A DNA stretch of 32,408 nt, taken from assembly GCA_947167715.1 (NCBI GenBank), contig CAMVJD010000034.1:1-32408 (forward strand), in the 5' to 3' direction. The stretch is from an uncultured Eubacteriaceae bacterium. GTDB lineage: Bacteria > Bacillota > Clostridia > Lachnospirales > CAG-274. Position numbers and translations under genes: made by a program. The number at the start of each line of letters is the position of its first letter. Position 1 is the stretch's first letter. Shown here piece by piece: positions 24,608 to 32,408 of this stretch. Below the pieces are notes generated by a model that was given only the letters and a program-made list of their open reading frames with translations, did not search any database and was not told the origin of the DNA.

Positions 24608-25444
24608 ATGAAATTTTGCATCATAGGCGGAGATATGCGATTCAACTATTTAAAACAGCTGCTTGAACAGGACGGCTTTAAGGTAACGGCCTACTGCTGC
24701 CGCGCCATAGAAAACTGCGAAGAGAGCCTTGAAAAAGCTCTTGACCAAAGCAATGTGGTATTAGGCCCCATACCCTGCTCGCGCAATAAAAAAACCTTGG
24801 CCTTGAACGACTGCAGCGAGATAGAGTTTAAAGCATTTTTCGGCAAACTGCCGCAAGACTGCATATTTTTCGGCGGTGCGATACCGTCCGGGATATATGA
24901 AATTTCGGGGAACATACCCGTTTTTGATTATTTATCGTTTGAGGATGTTGCCATAAGAAACGCCGTACCGACAGCCGAGGGCGCCATACAAACCGCCATG
25001 TCCGAAAGCGACAGGACAATTTTTGGCAGCAAGGCGCTTGTTATTGGCTGCGGGCGCTGCGGCAAGGCGCTTGCGCTAATGTTAAAGGGTATGGGCGCCA
25101 ATGTTACGCTTACCTACCGCAAAAGCGCCGATTTTGCCATAATACGCGGTTTAAGCATAACGCCCGCCCCTGCCCGCGAATTAAAAAACATTATTTCAAG
25201 CTTTGATTTTATTTTCAACACCGTTCCCGCCCCGATAATCGACAGGGCAATAATAGATGCCGCAGACAAAAAAAGTCTGTTTATCGATATTGCACAGGCA
25301 CCGGGCGGCATAGATTATCCTTACGCTGCGGAAACGGGCATCAAAGCGCTGTACTGTCCCGGTCTGCCCGGACGGGTCGCACCGTATACCGCAGCCGTTA
25401 TTTTAAAAGATGCAATACTTCGCACAGTTGATTCACACTTTTAA
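24608..25444 (+). CDS. spoVFA: Dipicolinate synthase subunit A
   Basis: 278 residues from the ATG at 24608; a GTG at 24599 lies within the GAGGTGAT ribosome site and is rejected. With SpoVFB it makes dipicolinic acid, the calcium-binding spore core solute, from the lysine-pathway intermediate dihydrodipicolinate (or its hydroxylated form). The N-terminal domain starts FCIIGGDMRFNYL, and the C-terminal Rossmann domain has the nucleotide motif ALVIGCGRCGKALA near residue 145. FIFNTVPAPIID and FIDIAQAPGGIDY are also typical of the family. spoVFB follows after 37 bases. Confidence 0.95.
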   Translation: MKFCIIGGDMRFNYLKQLLEQDGFKVTAYCCRAIENCEESLEKALDQSNVVLGPIPCSRNKKTLALNDCSEIEFKAFFGKLPQDCIFFGGAIPSGIYEISGNIPVFDYLSFEDVAIRNAVPTAEGAIQTAMSESDRTIFGSKALVIGCGRCGKALALMLKGMGANVTLTYRKSADFAIIRGLSITPAPARELKNIISSFDFIFNTVPAPIIDRAIIDAADKKSLFIDIAQAPGGIDYPYAAETGIKALYCPGLPGRVAPYTAAVILKDAILRTVDSHF

Positions 25445-25481
25445 ATACCGTGTATATACTGGTTTTGAGGGGGTGATGTTA

Positions 25482-26057
25482 ATGCTGTCGGGTATTAAGA
25501 TAGGCTATTGCCTTTGCGGCTCGTTCTGCACGATAAATTCGGCCTTGGGACAGATAGATGTGCTTAACACACTTGGCGCGGAGGTAGTACCTATAATAAG
25601 CGAAAGCGTACAAAAAACAGAATGTCGTTTCTGCACACCGTCGGGTATAGCAGACAGATTGCAGCTTATGTGCAAAAGTCCGCCTATTACGGATATTGTC
25701 ACGGCCGAGCCGATAGGCCCTAAAAATTATCTGGATATTATGGTCGTTGCACCCTGCACAAGCAATATGCTCGGCAAGCTTGCCAACGGCATAAACGACT
25801 GTGTTGCAACAATGGCCTGCAAAGCGCATCTGCGCAATAATAAACCGCTGGTGTTGGCGCCCGCCACAAACGATGCTCTCGGCGCCAGCCTTAAAAATAT
25901 CGGCGAACTGATAGTACGCAAAAATATTTATATGGTACCCTTTAAGCAGGACGATCATATAAATAAGCCGCTGTCTATGGTCGCGGATTTTAATAAGCTT
26001 GCAGATACAGTTATACTTGCGCTTGAAGGCAAACAGCTTCAGCCTGTAATTCTGTAA
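25482..26057 (+). CDS. spoVFB: Dipicolinate synthase subunit B (flavoprotein)
   Basis: 191 residues from the ATG at 25482, chosen over an ATG six bases upstream because GAGGGGGTGAT is better spaced from it. A flavoprotein-fold subunit: IGYCLCGSFCTINSAL at the N-terminus, then VVAPCTSNMLGKLANGI (about residues 88-104) and PLVLAPATNDALGASLKNI (about 120-138), as in SpoVFB and related FMN-binding decarboxylase-like proteins. It acts with SpoVFA in the mother cell. The lysine-pathway genes that accompany it in Bacillus are absent from the window. A hairpin follows the stop. Confidence 0.95.
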   Translation: MLSGIKIGYCLCGSFCTINSALGQIDVLNTLGAEVVPIISESVQKTECRFCTPSGIADRLQLMCKSPPITDIVTAEPIGPKNYLDIMVVAPCTSNMLGKLANGINDCVATMACKAHLRNNKPLVLAPATNDALGASLKNIGELIVRKNIYMVPFKQDDHINKPLSMVADFNKLADTVILALEGKQLQPVIL

Positions 26058-26062
26058 AAAAC

Positions 26063-26090
26063 AAGGTCGGAGATACTCTCCGGCCTTATT
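26063..26090 (+). terminator. Likely terminator after spoVFB
   Basis: AAGGTCGGAG pairs with CTCCGGCCTT (one G-U pair) over a short loop, followed by a weak TATTT tract. Confidence 0.55.
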
Positions 26091-26170
26091 TGCGTGGGTT
26101 TAATTCAGCATTAAAAAAATCCTGCAATACGCGGTTTTTTTTGTCAAAAATAGTCAAATTAAAATTTATA

Positions 26171-26199
26171 TTGAAATACGACCGTATATTTGATATACT
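26171..26199 (+). promoter_or_regulatory. Sigma-A promoter of the DUF2974 gene
   Basis: TTGAAA, 17 bases, TATACT. Confidence 0.65.
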
Positions 26200-26205
26200 A
26201 TTATA

Positions 26206-26233
26206 GGTCACCTAAAAACAAATTTTAGGTACC
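26206..26233 (+). promoter_or_regulatory. Hairpin or operator at the 5' end of the DUF2974 transcript
   Basis: ACCTAAAA/TTTTAGGT plus outer GGT/ACC pairs (one bulged C) with a five-base loop. It begins seven bases after the -10 box, so it would be the first structure of the RNA or a binding site over the start point. Confidence 0.5.
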
Positions 26234-26272
26234 CCGAAAAAGTTTAACTCCGTAAATTTATGAGGTGGATTT

Positions 26273-27424
26273 ATGCCCAATATACTTGACTATATAGACT
26301 GGCGCGGCGACCTTTCCTTTGAAAAGGACCCCTTTAACGAGGTGGACGGTTTGATACTTGCGCAGTTAAGCTACATTATTTTTGACAATGTTCTTCCCGA
26401 AGGCTTTGATACATCCATAACTATACGCAAGGCCGCCGCACTTTATGACCCGGACAAGGTGGATCAAAAGCTTAAATTTTACAGCTTTGAAAAGGATATG
26501 CTTTTATTGGCTGCACTTGCGGCGTCAAAGCGTTTTGGAAATATTTTGCTGACAGGCTACATCGACCGCACGGACCTGAAAACAGCGCTGCAGTTTTCGG
26601 CACTTACCTGCATTTTCCCCGACGGGAGAAAATATATCTCCTTTCGCGGCACAGACGGCAGTATTGCGGGCTGGCGCGAGGATTTTAATTTAAGCTATAT
26701 GACGGGCAGTCCGTCACAGCTTTGCGCGGCGGAGTATCTTGACAACAATTTTACCACCGATGACAGGCTGCTTTTGGGCGGACATTCAAAGGGCGCAAAT
26801 CTGGCCATTTACGCCTCGGTTTTCTGCCGTGACGAGCTTGTAAACTGTATAGAAAAAATATATGACTACGACGGACCCGGGTTCCGCGAGGATGTAACAA
26901 AAACACTTCGCTACAAAAAAATAATGAACAAGATCACAGCCATCGTGCCGCAGACCTCAATGGTAGGCCAGCTTTTGGACACCTATGTGGAAAACAAAAT
27001 TGTAAACAGCGACGAAAACGGCATTTTCCAGCACTTTTCCTATTCGTGGCAGGTAAGGCGCACAAGGTTTGATTATGCCGACGAATATTCAAGGATGGGC
27101 AAATATCTGAATAAGGTAATGGATACCTGGCTTGCCGAGCTTGACGACAAAACAAGAAAAATAGTCACCGATTCGCTTTTTGATGTTATCCAGGCATCCC
27201 AAAAGGAGACCCTTACCGAAATAGAAAACAACAAGTTTTCATCCTATACAGCTATTTTAAAGGCGATAGCAAAGCTTTCACCCGAGCGGCAAAAGGTTGT
27301 AAGGCGCGCATTGTCGCTGCTTTTTGCATCGGGCCGCGAAACTTTAAAGGAAAATATAGAAAGCGCAGCGCAAAATGTGAAATTTCGGCCATCACAGTTT
27401 TTGCCTACGCTTAAAAAGAATTGA
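26273..27424 (+). CDS. Alpha/beta-hydrolase, DUF2974 (Mbeg1-like)
   Basis: 383 residues behind GAGGTGG. It starts NILDYIDWRGDLSFEKDPFNEVD, a hallmark of this family. The nucleophile elbow GGHSKGAN (GxSxG) lies near residue 166, preceded by YISFRGTDGSIAGWREDF (about 122-139), a lipase-class-3-like segment, and followed by YDYDGPGFRE, which may hold the catalytic Asp. There is no signal peptide, so it is cytosolic. Substrate is not established for the family; a lipid or ester is inferred from the fold. The C-terminal ~100 residues form a helical extension. Monocistronic, with its own promoter, leader hairpin and terminator. Confidence 0.9.
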   Translation: MPNILDYIDWRGDLSFEKDPFNEVDGLILAQLSYIIFDNVLPEGFDTSITIRKAAALYDPDKVDQKLKFYSFEKDMLLLAALAASKRFGNILLTGYIDRTDLKTALQFSALTCIFPDGRKYISFRGTDGSIAGWREDFNLSYMTGSPSQLCAAEYLDNNFTTDDRLLLGGHSKGANLAIYASVFCRDELVNCIEKIYDYDGPGFREDVTKTLRYKKIMNKITAIVPQTSMVGQLLDTYVENKIVNSDENGIFQHFSYSWQVRRTRFDYADEYSRMGKYLNKVMDTWLAELDDKTRKIVTDSLFDVIQASQKETLTEIENNKFSSYTAILKAIAKLSPERQKVVRRALSLLFASGRETLKENIESAAQNVKFRPSQFLPTLKKN

Positions 27425-27425
27425 T

Positions 27426-27470
27426 AAGCCGCCGCAACAGGTACAAGCCCGAATACGGCGGCTTTATTTT
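27426..27470 (+). terminator. Terminator after the DUF2974 gene
   Basis: AAGCCGCCG/CGGCGGCTT stem followed by TATTTTT. It lies between two convergent genes and may also slow minus-strand transcripts. Confidence 0.65.
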
Positions 27471-28375
27471 TAAAGCATTTTATCAAAAAAAGCCCTTGCA
27501 TTATCAAAAAATATCTTATCCGATACCGTTTTACCGAAATTTTCGCAAAAGGCCGAGTATACCTTATACATATCGGCGGTACACTCAATATCCCGCGGGG
27601 TATGCGTTATTCCGTCCATATCACAGCCAAGACACAAAACATCACCGCAGCCCTTATCAAGAAAATATGAGGTATGCTTTAAAATATCGTATATATCGGC
27701 CTTACCGCTTTCGTTAAGAAAGGGCGGGTACAAATTAAGGCCTATCAGTCCCCCGCAGGCTTTTATTTCGTCTATCTGCCAATCACGCAGATTACGCCCA
27801 TGCGCACAAAGCGTAAAGCTGTTTGAATGGCTTGCAACAAACGGCCTTTCGCTTAATTTTGATACATCCTCAAAGCCCCTTAAATTAAGGTGAGATACAT
27901 CAATTATCATACCCTTTTTATTCATTTTTCTTACTACCTGTCTGCCAAACTGCGTCAGGCCGTCCTCGCTGCCGCTTGTCATGCCGCTGCCTATTTTATT
28001 TACCCTGTTCCATGTAAGTGTCATAAGCCGCACGCCAAGCATGTAAAACTCATCCAGCGCCTCAATGCTGTCTACGGGCTCACCGCCCTCTATGGACAGT
28101 ATTGCGCCAACCGCATTTTGTTTTGCTGTCTTGTCATAGATATACAGACAGTCCCCATATTTATCCTTTTGTGCATAAAAATATTCAATTGCGCTTTTTG
28201 CATATTTATAAGCATACGGCACAAACTCGTCATCGGTAAATACGGCAAACAACTGTACGGGTGTTTCAAAGCCCAAAAGCTGTTCAAGACTGTTTTGCTT
28301 TGTGTTTTTGTATAATTCCTCTTTGGTGTCCATACACTTAGTAAGTGTGTCACAATGCAGGTCAAAAAATTTCAT
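27470..28375 (-). CDS. Membrane dipeptidase (peptidase M19, renal-dipeptidase family)
   Basis: 301 residues behind AAGGAG. It belongs to the amidohydrolase superfamily and cleaves dipeptides with a binuclear zinc site. The metal motif HCDT is at residues 7-10, SIEGGEP carries the bridging Glu (near 93), and DVSHLN, SHSNSFTLCAHGRNLRD and the GCDMDGI loop are all present and intact. No signal peptide, so it is cytosolic despite the family name. A role in recycling cell-wall or dietary dipeptides, including D-amino-acid dipeptides, is possible but not shown. It stands alone between two convergent terminator-like hairpins. Confidence 0.93.
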   Translation of the reverse strand: MKFFDLHCDTLTKCMDTKEELYKNTKQNSLEQLLGFETPVQLFAVFTDDEFVPYAYKYAKSAIEYFYAQKDKYGDCLYIYDKTAKQNAVGAILSIEGGEPVDSIEALDEFYMLGVRLMTLTWNRVNKIGSGMTSGSEDGLTQFGRQVVRKMNKKGMIIDVSHLNLRGFEDVSKLSERPFVASHSNSFTLCAHGRNLRDWQIDEIKACGGLIGLNLYPPFLNESGKADIYDILKHTSYFLDKGCGDVLCLGCDMDGITHTPRDIECTADMYKVYSAFCENFGKTVSDKIFFDNARAFFDKML

Positions 28376-28459
28376 AGATACACTCCTTCAGCCGACGGAC
28401 AATAATAGACAAGCATCAGCATTTATCACACGCCTGCCGCGTTTAAAAAAGCTATTTTA

Positions 28460-28702
28460 TTAAGACGCGGCAGATCTTTTTAATGAAACAAATATCAGAG
28501 CAATGACCGCAAACACAAACAAAACAGCATATGCAGCGGTATGGTGTGCAATATCCGTGGGAACTATCGTTTCAAGCGTATTTGTGACCTCAACAGACGT
28601 ACTGTCCGTAAGTGTAAAGGTAATGCTGTTTCCGGTTATTTCCGCATCACTGCCCTTTTTAAAGGTCGTTGTATAGCCCTCGGCGTTTTTGCTCACGGTT
28701 AC
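28460..28702 (-). pseudogene. Adhesin C-terminal anchor, out of frame with its ectodomain
   Basis: The minus strand continues the final domain of the upstream adhesin (VTVSKNAEGYTTTFKKGSD) in a frame one base off. It then has a sortase-like IVPTD sequence, a hydrophobic helix (AAYAVLFVFAVIALIFVSL) and a short basic tail (KRSAAS). The usual motif in related gut surface proteins would be PTG, so PTD is a variant. Removing one A from the A8 tract at 28703-28710 would join it to the ectodomain. As the sequence stands, the adhesin would be made without an anchor. Confidence 0.75.
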
Positions 28703-31334
28703 TTTTTTTTCCCGCGGGTATGACTATAACCGCAGTATCGTTGTGCTTTAGCGTAAATACATCGCCCGAGTGCAGCGCCGTTTGTTCCACACCGTTTTTG
28801 CTCCAGTTAAAAATCTCCGCGGCCGCAGCACCCTCAACAATAAATTCAAATGTAAAGTCCTTGTTTTTATCGCCCATATTACCTGTTACTGTTTTATGCA
28901 CGGTAAGGCTTGCATATGATGAATCCCTTTTATTTGGTATGTTTAGATCAAGTGTTTTTAAGCCGTCCTCACTGCTGCTTTCGTTCAGTTCTACCCCCTC
29001 GGGTGCCGATACAAGGGTGACACCGCCAAGCTTGGTAACGGTAAATACAATATCTCCAAGAAGGTTTTTAAAGCCCGCAAGCGGCGAGACCTCCGTAAGG
29101 TAATATGTACCCACGGCAAGCTGCCGATCTATTTTATCAATAACACCCGACGTATCGGTCTCAAGATGCTCAAACCCGCTTATAGGTTTGTAATCTTTCA
29201 CCGGTGCGCCGTTTCCGCCCTTTACCTGTCTGTACAATGCAAAAACTACATTGCCAAGCGTATTTGCGGAATTTCCCGCTTCAAACTTGATAGCGCGGAA
29301 ATTAAACGGTTTGTTGAAAATATTAATATGTGCAATAAGTACATCATCATCTTCTGTTTTGGACGATAATGCCTTCCAATCGCCGTTTTGATCGTCATAC
29401 ACAGTGACAACATCATCGCCGTTTAATTTTTCAATATCAAATTTTACCGGATGCAAAAGGCCTACATAGCCGACAGGAGACTCTGTTTCCTCCAGCAAAT
29501 AATAAGCATCCATCGCATCGGTCTTGCGCATAAAGTTATATAATATGGTGACTACGCCCGAGCTTTCGGTAACAAAGCTATAGCTTGCCTGCTCTGTATA
29601 AACCGTCTTTTCCGGGTCGGTCGTGCGGTAAAGCGTAAGCTTGAATTTACCGCCCGCAAGCGGAGAAGCAACAGTATTTGTAGCAGCATTTACAGCCTTG
29701 TACAAGCCCAGATCTATCATTATACCGCCGCTTCGCGTATTTTTTACAATATCGCTGCGAACATTATCAAGCGGTTTTGCACCCTGTCCGCCGACAGCCG
29801 TACCCTGCTCGTATGTAACGGCATATTCATAATTATATATGTTTGTATCCGATAAATTTACCTGCTGTACATCAACATTTGCAAAGCCCCCGTTTTCTAC
29901 CCTTGTGGGGGTGCCGTTATACAGCAGTTCGCCGCTGCCGCTGTAGTGCGGATCGTCAAGTATAACTTCGCGTACACAGTAATCGTCAAACGTATGGCCG
30001 CTTTCCAGACTGTCAAAATAGTAATAAGCCGACAGCGAATCCTTTGTTATCTCCCTTACCGTTCCCGAAAGCAGTTCTTCCGTGCCGCCGTTTTTAACAT
30101 ACACGGCAATATATATCGGATAATGCCAGCCGATATATCCGTCATCCGACCATTTTTTCTGTGCCGTAAGTCCCCAGCCGCGTCTGTTTTTAATTGTCAT
30201 TTGCGGAGAAGAATTTGCGCGTATTATACCCGAGTTGGGTTCGTCGCCCTCGGCCAAGATATAGGTGCCGTCTATACGCTCGTACTGCATCAATCTGTAG
30301 CCGCGAGGGAGCTCGTCTTCTCTTTCTATTACCTTAAATTTTGTTCCTACCAGCAGATCCGGCACCTCAACGGTAAACCCTGCCGGTATCATTGATATAG
30401 AGCCGTTCATAGAGGTCTCAAAGGTCGCGGAGATTTTTTCGTCATCGGTAAGCTGTGAGAATACATTTTTACCAATAGAAACAAAGCCCGTTCCTCTTAC
30501 CCATTTACAGTAATTTCCCTCCGGATCCTTTACCCTGTATTTATGCATATGGGCATATGCCAGCGAGTCCATACTGCTTTCGCTGTCACCGAGGTAAAGC
30601 CTGTAACTGAAGGTCGTGCCGTCGTCCTCTCTGCTTAATAAGCACGCTGCCGCCCTGCCGTCTTTTTCCGCATCCCTTGCGCCGCTGTAAATTACATCAT
30701 TTTCGTCCACAAGTTCGCTGTATAGATTCTTTTTGATCGAAAGCGTGCGCAATGCCGCTTGATCCACCTCGTTTTTAATTACAACGCTGGGTCTTTCCTT
30801 TACCGACTTTTTGCTTACCGCATAATTTTTATAATACGAATTTCCCGTATCAATGGGGCTCAATTCAATGTCATTGCCGTAAACCTTTGTATAAACATCC
30901 TTGTTTACGCCACATTCCACAATATAGTATCCTATCAGCTCACTTGGGAATGTTATAGCCATCTTTTTGCCCGGGCTCAAGAAATATACATTATTATATG
31001 TAAGATCTCCGTTTGTATTGTCATGTATTGTGTAAGTAGGTTGAAAATCGACAGGCGCATTTGACGTGGGATCGGTTACATATATCTTGCCCGCATCTTC
31101 TCCGCTTGCGGGAACATTGCCAAGCAGTATGTATCCGTCGTTTTCCTGCGAGGTCGAATTTTCGGGTTTATACCATATCTGATACGGATAGCGCACAAAA
31201 TTGAAATCCGCATCGCCCGAACCTATAAGCTCTTTTGAAAGCACTACCTGTCCGGGCTTTACATCACTTAAAGTCAATGATATTCGTATTCCGCAGAAAT
31301 AAATTTCTGCTACACAAGCCGAAACGCGCGACAA
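28659..31334 (-). pseudogene. Main fragment of a fibro-slime/Cna-B/SpaA adhesin
   Basis: An 891-codon open stretch. Its first ~17 codons come from the inserted hairpin element; native sequence resumes at SLTLSDVKPGQVVLSKEL. Several Ig-like collagen-adhesin modules follow: an N-terminal domain with FPSELIGYYIVECGVN, a Cna-B module (GWGLTAQKKWSDDGY), two SpaA-type modules (PLAGGKFKLTLY with YYLLEETESPVGY; LGNVVFALYRQV with TYYLTEVSPLAGF) and a final T-antigen/FctA-like module (LTVHKTVTGNMGDKNKDFTF). The SPLAGF and ESPVGY turns are typical of isopeptide-bond domains. The frame is lost at the A8 tract and ends in the unrelated NREQKRRG tail. Its long intact length suggests recent inactivation or a switchable gene. 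Confidence 0.85.
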
Positions 31335-31500
31335 GCGCGTACAGGCTCATCCTCTGTAGGCTATACACGCCTTTGGCGTGTTACGCCATAACTCATAACC
31401 AACGGAATTGCAAGCAATTCCAAATTTAGTGGGAGCTTGGACTCCCACTGAATTTTAAGTAAGCACCCCCGCTTTAGAAGCGGGGGACTTCCTTAGTTGG
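31282..31500. mobile_element. Non-autonomous hairpin-rich insertion, IS200/IS605-like
   Basis: The ~218-bp segment interrupts the adhesin reading frame between RFN and SLTLSD. It holds six hairpins in a row: GCAGAAAT/ATTTCTGC (31293-31310), ACGCGC/GCGCGT (31324-31340), ACACGCC/GGCGTGT (31365-31381), GGAATTGC/GCAATTCC (31404-31421), GTGGGAG/CTCCCAC (31429-31448) and CCCCCGCTT/AAGCGGGGG (31466-31486). Removing it restores a plausible in-frame join (AACC plus TATCATTG giving N-L-S-L). Subterminal hairpins without terminal inverted repeats and without an evident target duplication fit IS200/IS605 ends or a palindrome-associated element. The last two hairpins recall right ends that encode TnpB guide RNA, but that is inference. 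No transposase is present. Confidence 0.7.
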
Positions 31501-31667
31501 TTAAAACGCATATGCAGATTTGATGCACCTGCGCCGCGCTCCATATAGAATATCTTCATTTCATGTGTGGAATAATCCTTGAAAATATCCTCATAGCCGT
31601 ATGTTCCGTTTGCGTCTGTTTCAAAATACCCGCCGATAAACACACAGACCTCTGCATAAGCCTCGGC
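31501..31667 (-). pseudogene. Fibro-slime domain, middle fragment
   Basis: The minus strand reads GGYFETDANGTYGYEDIFKDY, then HEMKIFYMERGAGASNLHMRFN, which is the conserved end of the fibro-slime domain. It is in the same frame as the upstream fragment, separated only by the TAA at 31668-31670, and is cut downstream by the insertion at 31282-31500. Confidence 0.8.
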
Positions 31668-32408
31668 TTAAGATGCAGTCGGATGACTTTCAAAATAGCG
31701 CGAAAGGAAGTTTGCCGCGAATATTGCCTTTAATGTAAGGATATTGGGCTGCGGGTCATCCACTCCGCCCGGCTTATAAAGCATATTTCTGAAAGCGTTA
31801 AGCTGTTCGGTCGTTGCGTTTTCGTTGTGCGTCAAATAGATGGTATCATATATCCTGTCTATCTCCGAGCTTATACCGGTACAGTTGTTTACATTTACCT
31901 CTCCCGTTTTAAAGTTTACGCTGCCGGGAATAGCCGAATGTATACCGCCAAGGTCGATAACAAGCTCGCCGTCAACGTACAGCCAGAAATCGTCGTCACC
32001 CGTAAACTCAAATATGATATCGTGATCCCATGCATCCTTGCCGCTCGGGGTCTGAACAAAGCCCGCCGAAAGCTCCATTCCGAAATAATAGTTGGGATCG
32101 GTTATCTTGCACAGCTGCTCGTATTTTCGCGGGTCGGACTCGGGCAAAAGTCTTTGCTCGGCATCATAAAGGTTTTCCGGGTTTCTTTCGGCCAAAACAT
32201 CGGGAGATATGGTATTATACGGCATAAACTGTCCGTGCTTATAGGTGATTTTTTCCGTACTGTCAACAGTACCCAGCTCCTTATAGACGGTAAAGTTATA
32301 ATAATTATCTCCGTCTGCATCGGTCAGTAAATTGTTGTTAGTACCGCCCTTTCTCCATACCCTGTCATAGGTTTTCAAAACCTCTCAAACAGCAGCTTTG
32401 GAAAGGGC
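31668..32408 (-). pseudogene. Fibro-slime domain, 5' fragment, partial at window edge
   Basis: The minus strand from about 32384 carries TYDRVWRKGG, YKHGQFMPYNTISPDV, YYFGMELSAGFVQTPSG and DIIFEFTGDDDFWLYVDGEL with DLGGIHSAIPGSVNFKTGEV, the calcium-type loop and core of a fibro-slime (PA14-related) domain found at the N-terminus of large gut surface adhesins. An in-frame TGA lies at 32385-32387, followed upstream by more open sequence (LSKAAV) to the edge. The frame ends at a TAA (31668-31670) where related proteins continue, probably a CAA-to-TAA change. No signal peptide is in view; the true start is outside the window. With the downstream fragments this was one gene of at least 1,200 codons. 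Confidence 0.8.

Noticed and set aside
28433..28470. Large inverted repeat CTGCCGCGT/ACGCGGCAG at the end of the adhesin gene as a minus-strand terminator
   Set aside because: On the minus strand no T-run follows the stem; the T-run lies on the plus-strand side, where no gene precedes it. Kept only as an unexplained hairpin.

Overview
The window looks like a chromosomal segment of a spore-forming Firmicute of the class Clostridia, most likely a gut-type Oscillospirales/Ruminococcaceae relative. This rests on sporulation genes (sigG, both dipicolinate synthase subunits, a SPOCS/LysM coat-type protein), dockerin and fibro-slime/Cna-B surface proteins, strong GGAGG-type ribosome binding sites, and heavy use of ATA and of TTG starts. 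I saw no rRNA, tRNA or CRISPR array. Taxonomy is inferred from gene content only.

Left edge (1-3012): a truncated multi-pass membrane protein gene on the minus strand, followed by a 2.2 kb nest of REP-like palindromes and broken REP-associated tyrosine transposase (RAYT) genes. Eight palindromes (one a half copy) share the same 11-nt loop, GGGACGGTTCT or its complement, but have different, still self-complementary arms. The nest encloses an AT-rich orphan gene (1473-2072) and two scraps of other reading frames.

3173-8779 (minus): a 992-aa secreted protein with six tandem modules, four InlB-type repeats and a C-terminal dockerin; then a predicted beta-rich protein coupled to a SPOCS (DUF3794) x3 plus LysM protein. 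A ~57-bp promoter-bearing repeat lies upstream of both the dockerin gene and the main RAYT relic.

8884-12932 (minus): sigG, the paired M16 peptidase-like genes (YmfF/YmfH type) and lgt, closely spaced and apparently one operon with a possible forespore-type promoter. 13064-17833 (minus): tilS, hpt, a large polytopic membrane protein and a small membrane-anchored protein, one operon with a clear sigma-A promoter and a strong terminator.

18104-22601: an orphan regulator with two helix-turn-helix segments and a PLD-like C-terminal half (plus) converges on a GHL10-type glycosidase-like protein with a stalk domain and on rarA (minus). A dockerin relic lies upstream of rarA.

23036-27424 (plus): a cytidylate-kinase-like protein, then a lipoprotein with SLH-like motifs followed by spoVFA and spoVFB, then an alpha/beta-hydrolase of the DUF2974 type behind a promoter and a 5'-UTR hairpin. 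A membrane dipeptidase (27470-28375, minus) follows.

Right edge (28460-32408, minus): a large fibro-slime/SpaA/Cna-B adhesin gene that is broken. It carries two in-frame stops, a ~218-bp insertion made of six hairpins that looks like a non-autonomous IS200/IS605-type element, and a frameshift at an A8 tract just before its membrane anchor. The two most unusual regions are therefore the REP/RAYT nest on the left and the hairpin-rich element inside the adhesin gene on the right.
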